From assembly GCF_000227315.1 (NCBI RefSeq), contig NZ_JH165061.1, forward strand, positions 242,953-293,381: 50,429 nt of DNA. The letters are read 5' to 3'. The notes under the pieces are model-generated. The model was not told the DNA's origin, did no database searches, and saw nothing but the letters and a program-made list of their open reading frames with translations. A program made the position numbers and the translations under genes. The stretch is from Peptoniphilus indolicus ATCC 29427. GTDB lineage: Bacteria; Bacillota; Clostridia; Tissierellales; Peptoniphilaceae. Shown here piece after piece: positions 44,613-50,429 of this stretch. How positions within the stretch are numbered: the stretch's first letter is position 1; every line of letters begins with the position of its first letter.

Positions 44613-46343
44613 ATGATAAAGACAATTGTCTCATACGTTAAAGAATATAAAATATATTCCCTACTTTGTCCTATTTTTGTTGTCATAGAAATTACAATGG
44701 ATGTTCTAATACCTTATTTAATGAGTTTAATAATTGACAAAGGCATCCGTTTGGGTTCAAGAGATGACATTATGAAATATGGAATATATTTAATTATCAC
44801 CGTTGTAATAGCATTTCTAAGCGGAATGATTTCAGGCTACTTGGCCACTAAGGCATCTGCCGGTCTCGCTAAGAACTTAAGATTTGCAATATTTAAAAAC
44901 ATACAAGACTTTGCATTTGAAGATATAGAGTCATTTTCTACCGGTTCTCTTATAACAAGAATGACAACCGATGTACAAAATATTCAAGCTTCTTATCAAA
45001 TGGCAAACAGACTCGCTCTAAGAGCACCACTTCTACTTATCTTTGCCATGATTATGAGTTTTAATATACATTTTTCTCTATCTCTTACATTTATGTTCAC
45101 CTTTCCCGTTTTAATTCTTGGATTGGCATATATCATCAGCCATGCCCATCCTCTTTTTGTGAAAATTTTCAAAACCTATGACGATTTAAACACAATGGTT
45201 TCAGAAAATCTTTTGGGGATTAGAGTGGTTAAGAGTTTTGTTAAAGAAGACCATGAAATTGAAAAATTCCATAGCCTTTCAAAAAAATTATTCAGACTGT
45301 ATACAAAAGTTTCTAAATTGATGGCTTATGCCATGCCTATAATGATGCTTTCAACTTATGTTGCCTCTCTTTTAATTGCATATTTTGGAACTGGTCATAT
45401 CTTGGAGGGCACTCTTACCACAGGACAGCTTGTAAGTCTTATTAATTATGCAGTTCAAATTCAAATTTCTCTTATGATGTTATCTTTTGTAGTAGTTCAA
45501 TTCATCATTTCGAGAAATTCTGCAGAAAGAGTGGTTGAAGTTCTAAACACCAAGACCGGCCTTGATAAAAATATTGATGGGTTAACCGAAGTAAAAGACG
45601 GCAGTATAGAATTTAATGCTGTTTGTTTTTCATACCTACACGACAACTCAAAATATGTTTTAAAAGATATTAATTTTTCAATCTCTTCTGGAGATAGCGT
45701 GGGGATAATAGGCCCAACAGGCTCTTCAAAATCGACTTTAATAAGTTTAATTCCTAGACTTTATGATGCTGATTGCGGTGTCGTGTCCGTCGGAGGGATA
45801 AATGTAAAAGATTATAATTTGAAAAATTTGCGAGATGCTGTGTCAGTCGTGTTGCAAAAGAACACTCTGTTTTCAGGTTCTATCTTGGACAATTTGAAGT
45901 GGGGAGATGTAAATGCTACCTTAGATCAAGTTCAAGAAGCTGCAAAGCTCGCTCAAGCTCATAATTTTATTATGGATACAGAAAATGGTTATGACACAAA
46001 AGTTGACCGTGGCGGTGCAAATTTCTCTGGTGGTCAAAGACAACGTCTTAGCATTGCAAGATCACTTCTAAAAAATCCTAAGATATTAATTTTAGACGAT
46101 TCGACTTCCGCTCTTGATAATGAAACTGAAAAGAAAATAATAGATGGATTGAACAAATTCAGACCTGACCTTACCAAGATAATAATAAGCCAAAGAATTA
46201 ATTCTTTAAAAAATACAGACTATATCTTAGTAGTTGACAAAGGGCGAATAAATAAAATTGGAACTCATCAAGAACTTTTAGATACAAATGAGATATACCA
46301 AGATATAGCCAAAACTCAAATAGGAGGTGACTTTGATGCATAG
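44613..46343 (+). CDS. ABC exporter half-transporter, degenerate-site subunit (BmrC/LmrC-like)
   Basis: 576 residues. Six membrane helices (about 1-310) are followed by an ATPase domain. It has Walker A GPTGSSKST, signature FSGGQRQRLSIAR, and Walker B ILILDDSTSALD with Asp in place of the catalytic Glu. That substitution is typical of the degenerate-site partner in heterodimeric exporters such as BmrCD, LmrCD and TM287/288. It overlaps the partner gene by 8 bases and is preceded by AGGAGG. It probably exports drugs or lipids. Confidence 0.93.
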   Translation: MIKTIVSYVKEYKIYSLLCPIFVVIEITMDVLIPYLMSLIIDKGIRLGSRDDIMKYGIYLIITVVIAFLSGMISGYLATKASAGLAKNLRFAIFKNIQDFAFEDIESFSTGSLITRMTTDVQNIQASYQMANRLALRAPLLLIFAMIMSFNIHFSLSLTFMFTFPVLILGLAYIISHAHPLFVKIFKTYDDLNTMVSENLLGIRVVKSFVKEDHEIEKFHSLSKKLFRLYTKVSKLMAYAMPIMMLSTYVASLLIAYFGTGHILEGTLTTGQLVSLINYAVQIQISLMMLSFVVVQFIISRNSAERVVEVLNTKTGLDKNIDGLTEVKDGSIEFNAVCFSYLHDNSKYVLKDINFSISSGDSVGIIGPTGSSKSTLISLIPRLYDADCGVVSVGGINVKDYNLKNLRDAVSVVLQKNTLFSGSILDNLKWGDVNATLDQVQEAAKLAQAHNFIMDTENGYDTKVDRGGANFSGGQRQRLSIARSLLKNPKILILDDSTSALDNETEKKIIDGLNKFRPDLTKIIISQRINSLKNTDYILVVDKGRINKIGTHQELLDTNEIYQDIAKTQIGGDFDA

Positions 46344-48228
46344 GAATAGACAAGCTCGTGGAAAGATTAACACCCCTGAAAACAAAGCGGCTTTCTTAAG
46401 GCTTATGAAGATACTATTTAATGAATCTAAAATTAAATTTATAACTATCATATTGCTTGTGTCCATCGGCTCTGTAGTTTCTGTTGCACAATCTATATTC
46501 ATCAAGACTTTAGTTGATGATTATATAACTCCTATGTTAAATACTAAAGCACCTGACTACTCACCGCTTATTAGACTGATACTTCTATATGCATTTATAT
46601 TCCTCATGGGAACTTTCTCAACTCTGTTAGCTTCTCGACTTATGATAAATATAGCCGAGAAGATTATAAGAGATCTTAGAAACAGTATGTTTGAGCACAT
46701 GGAAAAATTGCCTATTTCATTCTTCGACCAAAACTCACACGGCGACCTAATGAGTAGATACACAAGTGATACTCAAGTTTTGGAACAGATGCTTACCAAC
46801 GCACTTCCAAACTTCTTTTCATCACTGCTCACGCTTATAGTTATCATAACAGCTATGATACTCTCCTCAGCAATGCTGTTCTTAGTGGTAGTGGTATGTA
46901 TAATCCTATTATTCCTATCTATGAATTTCGTCGGAGGAAAGAGTTCTGTGTTCTTTACAAGACAACAAAACTCAATCGGAAAGACAAATGGATATATAGA
47001 AGAATTGATTGAAGGTCAAAAAGTTGTTAAAGTATTTTCTCGAGAAGATAAAGTTATAGAAGATTTTAAAATTTTAAATGAAGAATTAACTGAAAACACA
47101 ATGCTCGCCAATAGATACTCTCTATACTTGCTCCCTATAATTTTTAATATAGGTAACTTACAATTCGCATTTATAGCAACAGTTGGCGGACTTATGACTC
47201 TTAGCGGAAACTATGGTCTTACCGTTGGTGGACTTGTAGGATTTTTGCAACTATCAAGATCTTTTTCAGGACCAATTAACAATATCTCTCAACAGATGAA
47301 CCAAGTTATACTTGCGCTTGCAGGAGCTAAGAGAATCTTCGATTTGCTTGACCAAGAAGTTGAAATTGACGACGGAACTTATGAAATTGTCAGAGTTTGC
47401 GAAAAAGAAAATGGTCTTGAAATATGCTCCGAACGTACAGGACGTTGGGCTTGGAAAAACTCTGCAAGTGATGAAGATTTTATTGAAGTCAAAGGTGATA
47501 TAAGATTTTACAATATAGACTTCTCTTATGATGGAGAGCATAAAATTTTAGACAACATCTCTCTATATGCTAAACCCGGTCAAAAAATCGCCTTTGTCGG
47601 CGAAACCGGTGCCGGTAAAACAACAATAACCAACTTGATAAATAGATTCTATGAAATAGACTCAGGCAAGATAACTTTTGATGGAATCAATATAAAAGAT
47701 ATTAAAAAATCACACCTTCGTAGTGCACTCGGAATGGTGTTGCAAGATACCCATCTATTCACTGGAAGTATCAACTATAACTTGAAATATGGTAGACCTG
47801 ACACATCTGCCGAGAGAATTGTAGAAGCAGCAAAGAAAACTCAATCAGATGACTTTATAGAAAAACTTGAAAATAGATACGATACCGTAATCTCAGGTAC
47901 AAATTCAGATTTATCACAAGGACAAGCTCAGCTCCTATCAATTGGACGTGCTGAAGTCTACAATCCACCTGTGTTGATATTAGATGAGGCGACATCCTCA
48001 ATCGACACTCGTACTGAAAGACTTGTTCAAGAATCAATGGATGAAATTATGAAAGGAAGAACTACTTTTGTAATTGCACATAGATTATCCACTGTAAAAA
48101 ATGCAGATGCAATAATTGTTCTTTCAAAAGGTAAAATAATAGAACGTGGAAATCACGAAGAATTGATGGCTCAAAAAGGAGTTTACTATCGCCTATACAC
48201 TGGTGGTTTTGAAGAAAAAGAAGATTAA
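46336..48228 (+). CDS. ABC exporter half-transporter, catalytic-site subunit (BmrD/LmrD-like)
   Basis: About 630 residues. AGGAGG lies 8 bases before ATG 46336; a GTG at 46327 overlaps that site and is unlikely. Six membrane helices are followed by an extra segment of about 40 residues before the ATPase domain (RTGRWAWKNSASDEDF), as in TM288-type subunits. It has Walker A GETGAGKTT, an altered signature LSQGQAQLLSIGR, and an intact Walker B LILDEATSSID. The altered signature faces the degenerate Walker site of the partner, so the pair has one active ATP site. Confidence 0.94.
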   Translation: MHRNRQARGKINTPENKAAFLRLMKILFNESKIKFITIILLVSIGSVVSVAQSIFIKTLVDDYITPMLNTKAPDYSPLIRLILLYAFIFLMGTFSTLLASRLMINIAEKIIRDLRNSMFEHMEKLPISFFDQNSHGDLMSRYTSDTQVLEQMLTNALPNFFSSLLTLIVIITAMILSSAMLFLVVVVCIILLFLSMNFVGGKSSVFFTRQQNSIGKTNGYIEELIEGQKVVKVFSREDKVIEDFKILNEELTENTMLANRYSLYLLPIIFNIGNLQFAFIATVGGLMTLSGNYGLTVGGLVGFLQLSRSFSGPINNISQQMNQVILALAGAKRIFDLLDQEVEIDDGTYEIVRVCEKENGLEICSERTGRWAWKNSASDEDFIEVKGDIRFYNIDFSYDGEHKILDNISLYAKPGQKIAFVGETGAGKTTITNLINRFYEIDSGKITFDGINIKDIKKSHLRSALGMVLQDTHLFTGSINYNLKYGRPDTSAERIVEAAKKTQSDDFIEKLENRYDTVISGTNSDLSQGQAQLLSIGRAEVYNPPVLILDEATSSIDTRTERLVQESMDEIMKGRTTFVIAHRLSTVKNADAIIVLSKGKIIERGNHEELMAQKGVYYRLYTGGFEEKED

Positions 48229-48291
48229 AAATAAACTCACACTTCATTAATACAGTTTTGTGTGGTAAATTTATCTAGTAACCTACAAATT

Positions 48292-48330
48292 AGTCTTGGA
48301 CTTTTCCCATACGGAATCCAAGACTTTTTC
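48292..48330 (+). terminator. Terminator of the ABC operon
   Basis: AGTCTTGGA (48292-48300) pairs perfectly with TCCAAGACT (48317-48325), followed by T4-C-T4. Confidence 0.88.
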
Positions 48331-48410
48331 TTTTCTATACTTCTGTTCCTTACAATCTTACCGTCATAAAATTTTAAATATCAATTACTTGTCTAAGTTC
48401 TTTGTAAAAG

Positions 48411-48439
48411 TTGTCCGTAATTACATAATTAGATATAAT
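48411..48439 (+). promoter_or_regulatory. Sigma-A promoter of lepB
   Basis: TTGTCC (48411-48416), a 17-base spacer and TATAAT (48434-48439). Confidence 0.7.
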
Positions 48440-48476
48440 TACATATATTAAATAAAAGAAATTTGGAGGTGATTTT

Positions 48477-48938
48477 TTGAAAACAATGCAAGAATATAGA
48501 GCTTACTTAATTGTTATAGCAATTGCAATTTTGTTGCGTGTATTTGTTTTTCGTATATCTGTTGTCAGTGGACAGAGCATGGAAAATACTTTTCACAACA
48601 GAAATATACTGTTCTGTACTATTTTTGACAGGACAGATTTAAAACACGGAGATATAATAGTTTTCAAATCGCCAGTGGAAGATAAATTGTATGTAAAGAG
48701 AGTTATCGGACTACCAAAAGATGAAATCGAAATCGACTACGAGCATATAATTTTAAATGGAAAAATTCTTGAAGAACCTTATATAAAAGAAAAAACTAGA
48801 TACTATAAAAATTCAATAAAATTAGAAAATAAATATTTTGTACTTGGCGACAATCGTGACAATAGTTCCGACTCACGCCATTTTGGAGCTATCACTCCCG
48901 ATTCAATTGTCGCAAAAGTCAGATTCAAAATATTTTAG
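48477..48938 (+). CDS. lepB: Signal peptidase I
   Basis: 153 residues. One N-terminal membrane helix (about 8-25) is followed by the Ser-Lys dyad Ser34 (SGQSMENT) and Lys74 (YVKRVIGLP). The GDNRDNSSDSRHFG box is near the C-terminus. It removes signal peptides from Sec-exported proteins. TTG 48477 is the likely start, since GGAGGTGA lies at proper spacing; ATG 48486 is too far from the site. Confidence 0.93.
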   Translation: MKTMQEYRAYLIVIAIAILLRVFVFRISVVSGQSMENTFHNRNILFCTIFDRTDLKHGDIIVFKSPVEDKLYVKRVIGLPKDEIEIDYEHIILNGKILEEPYIKEKTRYYKNSIKLENKYFVLGDNRDNSSDSRHFGAITPDSIVAKVRFKIF

Positions 48939-48946
48939 GAGAACCA

Positions 48947-49597
48947 ATGAACAGAGAGACAACTTCAACACTAAAAAAACTGATGATATATATTCTTATC
49001 TATATAGCTCTTTCATCAGTCATAATTTACTTTAATATAAATAAAAGATATTTAATCTTTAACGCCGGCCTTTCATTTATACCTTATATTGTAAGCGGCT
49101 TTACTCTTTCCAAAAAGGACAGTGCGTTATTTGTCCTTTTAGGGCTTTTTGTGTCGGTTATCTTCTATCCAAATGCAATATATATGTTTACCGACTTCAT
49201 ACATATAAAAACTTCGGATTATTATAAAATTATCGGCGGCGAAGTAGTCTATGTAATGGAAGCTATAAATTGGATAAAGTTAGGCGCTGAAGTTTGTATA
49301 ATAACTCTTTCTATGGTGCTAAGCTTTGAAAGTTTTATAAACATTCTAAAGATAATGAGATGCCGTGGTCATAAGATTGCCGAACTAATACTTTTAATTG
49401 TTGCATCAGCCGGCACTTCTTTAGCTGTCTACATTGGCAGATTTTTGAGATTTAACTCTTGGGATATATTTAAAATTCACACAATTGTATCTGATATTTT
49501 AAACAATATTTCCACAAATGATTATTATCTCTTAGGCGCTTTTGCAGTAATTCATTTTATAATAATGCTTACTCTTTTCAATATGAAACAAAACTAA
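48947..49597 (+). CDS. DUF1361 membrane protein
   Basis: 216 residues with about six membrane helices. FYPNAIYMFTDFIHI is the PNxxYxxTDxxHI signature of DUF1361, and YIGRFLRFNSWD the second conserved block. The function is unknown. The GGAG site overlaps the lepB stop, so the genes are co-transcribed. Confidence 0.85.
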   Translation: MNRETTSTLKKLMIYILIYIALSSVIIYFNINKRYLIFNAGLSFIPYIVSGFTLSKKDSALFVLLGLFVSVIFYPNAIYMFTDFIHIKTSDYYKIIGGEVVYVMEAINWIKLGAEVCIITLSMVLSFESFINILKIMRCRGHKIAELILLIVASAGTSLAVYIGRFLRFNSWDIFKIHTIVSDILNNISTNDYYLLGAFAVIHFIIMLTLFNMKQN

Positions 49598-49613
49598 AAT
49601 AGGTGGTAATGTG

Positions 49614-49841
49614 ATGTGTATTAAATTTATTCATAAAATAATATTTTCCGGCATTTCTGTAGCTATTTTAGCTATTTCAGATAATTCTTTGGGACTTCAT
49701 ATGTATGTACAATATAAAATAGATTATATTATATTATTTTTAGTGTTTTTTGGGATATCAAGTTTAATAAATGATATTTCTAAAATAGTAGAATATAAAA
49801 TAAACGCAAATTCCAATACCCAGTTGAATAAAAAATATTAA
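49614..49841 (+). CDS. Small hypothetical membrane protein
   Basis: About 75 residues with two hydrophobic helices (IIFSGISVAILAISD and IDYIILFLVFFGISSLI) and a polar tail. AGGTGG lies 7 bases before ATG 49614; GTG 49611 is an alternative. It is the third gene after lepB and DUF1361. No family is recognised. Confidence 0.55.
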   Translation: MCIKFIHKIIFSGISVAILAISDNSLGLHMYVQYKIDYIILFLVFFGISSLINDISKIVEYKINANSNTQLNKKY

Positions 49842-49856
49842 AACACACACTTATTA

Positions 49857-50135
49857 TTAAGTTTTAATATTTTTAAATTCTACTTTTTCTTTAGCAATAA
49901 AGCCATTAATATCAGCTTTTAATATATCTATGTCATTTTTAAGCTATGTATTTGCTCTATTTAAAGTGTCAGAATATAAATTAATTTTAGGTTTGACCAA
50001 ATCAATATTTTTTTCTGAAAGAGAATAATTAATATTCTGATTCTTTAAATTTTGACTTTTGCGATCAACTTCCACCTCAAGACCTTTAATATCTCAAGTA
50101 GAAAATTTCTGCATATGCACTGAAAAAACTCCCAT
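49857..50135 (-). pseudogene. Remnant of a Mob/Pre plasmid relaxase
   Basis: AGAGGTG lies 3 bases before ATG 50135. The frame reads MGVFSVHMQKFST, a TGA stop (50096-50094), then DIKGLEVEVDRKSQNLKNQN, INYSLSEKNIDLVKPKIN and a TAG (49946-49944). A helical end follows, LKNDIDILKADINGFIAKEK, with TAA 49857. The xMQKF-x5-KG-x9-RxS...NYSL-EKNIDLV pattern resembles the N-terminus of MobV/Pre relaxases, which normally exceed 350 residues. This is only about 92 codons with two stops and an apparent internal deletion. Confidence 0.6.
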
Positions 50136-50163
50136 AAACACCTCTTAAAAAATTGTATAAAAA

Positions 50164-50196
50164 AGTTCGCGCAAACACTTTAAGAATGCACGAACT
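50164..50196. repeat. Inverted repeat upstream of the mob remnant
   Basis: AGTTCGCGC (50164-50172) pairs with GCACGAACT (50188-50196) apart from one mismatch. It lies in the leader of the mob remnant and may be part of an old origin of transfer or control region. Confidence 0.5.
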
Positions 50197-50218
50197 AATA
50201 AATAATCCTATTAAGAGT

Positions 50219-50257
50219 ATAACACGGTATACTCTTGCTTCGCAAGAACCGTGTTAT
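50219..50257. repeat. oriT-like nested hairpin
   Basis: The outer arms ATAACACGGT (50219-50228) and ACCGTGTTAT (50248-50257) are perfect complements. The inner arms TCTTGC (50233-50238) and GCAAGA (50242-50247) surround a 3-base loop. The hairpin is followed by GTGTTATA, like the GTG/TTATA nick region after the hairpin in pMV158-type MobV origins. Confidence 0.45.
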
Positions 50258-50269
50258 ATAAATTGTTTT

Positions 50270-50429
50270 TTAGAATTCAACAGTACTGAATAAATTACTT
50301 TTTAGATCATAGGTATATATATTATTTAGTTGCTCATTAGATTGTAAAAAAACATCCAAAAATTATTCTCTTCATTTAACATTGCTACATTAACACTATT
50401 AACCTTAATTTTTTTATAAAATTTGGGTT
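50270..50429 (-). pseudogene. C-terminal fragment of an unidentified gene, frameshifted, runs off the window
   Basis: From the window edge the minus strand reads KKIKVNSVNVAMLNEENNFWM. With one base added to its T7 run (A7 at 50346-50352) it continues FFLQSNEQLNNIYTYDLKSN and LFSTVEF to TAA at 50270-50272. Without it the frame stops 8 codons later. It is too short to identify and may belong to the same old mobile element. Confidence 0.4.

Overview
The window is AT-rich DNA with Gram-positive translation signals: AGGAGG or GGAGGTG Shine-Dalgarno sequences, TTG and GTG starts, ATGA gene overlaps and sigma-A promoters, several of them extended -10 (TGnTATAAT). The gene content suggests an anaerobic low-GC Firmicute. 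The evidence is a membrane pyrophosphatase, a two-subunit iron-sulfur L-serine dehydratase, amino-acid symporters, class I FBP aldolase, LCP protein, BofA, GdpP and a CIRCE-controlled Hsp20. I infer a member of Tissierellia/Peptoniphilaceae, Parvimonas-like; there is no rRNA or tRNA here to test this.

Layout. 0.1-2.3 kb: LCP wall-polymer ligase and BofA-like protein, divergent from a YaiI/YqxD protein and a small CPDC thiol protein. 2.3-7.3 kb: cytidylate-kinase-like protein, CorA transporter, DMT transporter, pyrophosphatase and SecG. 7.4-13 kb: the conserved yybS-gdpP-rplI-dnaB block plus uppP. 13-18 kb: an IclR regulator with free-Met-sulfoxide reductase, convergent with a 5-oxoprolinase operon (pxpA, Nramp-like transporter, pxpB, pxpC). 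18.2-21.6 kb: a run of broken genes (small membrane ORF, M18 aminopeptidase, EamA transporter, small secreted protein). 21.6-28.1 kb: M20 hydrolase, YfcC carrier, folP, hsp20, a HAAS-like membrane protein and a G5/3D wall protein. 28.3-31.6 kb: the rnh-comEB-mscL-patatin-nudix operon. 31.7-41.7 kb: FBP aldolase, aromatic acid exporter, MerR/MFS pair, AbgT, and serine catabolism (sdaAB-sdaAA-symporter) followed by gltS. 41.8-43.6 kb: a protein with a HEPN-like RNxxAH motif and a PD-(D/E)XK-like domain, an untranslated region that looks like a structured RNA, and a twice-frameshifted tadA. 43.7-49.8 kb: PAP2 phosphatase, acidic protein, heterodimeric ABC exporter, signal peptidase and DUF1361 protein. 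49.8-50.4 kb: the decayed remains of a Mob/Pre relaxase with an oriT-like hairpin, then another broken ORF running off the end.

The most notable points are these. (1) Many genes are each repaired by changing one base in an A or T run, including tadA, which is normally essential. This points to assembly errors, or to transcript slippage that restores the frame. (2) About 256 nt bounded by a perfect 13-bp inverted repeat and followed by a terminator look like a non-coding RNA on the minus strand. It converges on the putative two-nuclease protein. (3) A WalR-type box lies at the promoter of the 3D-domain wall protein. (4) The Nramp-family protein of the 5-oxoprolinase operon lacks the metal-binding motifs. 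(5) There is a mobilisation relic at the right edge.
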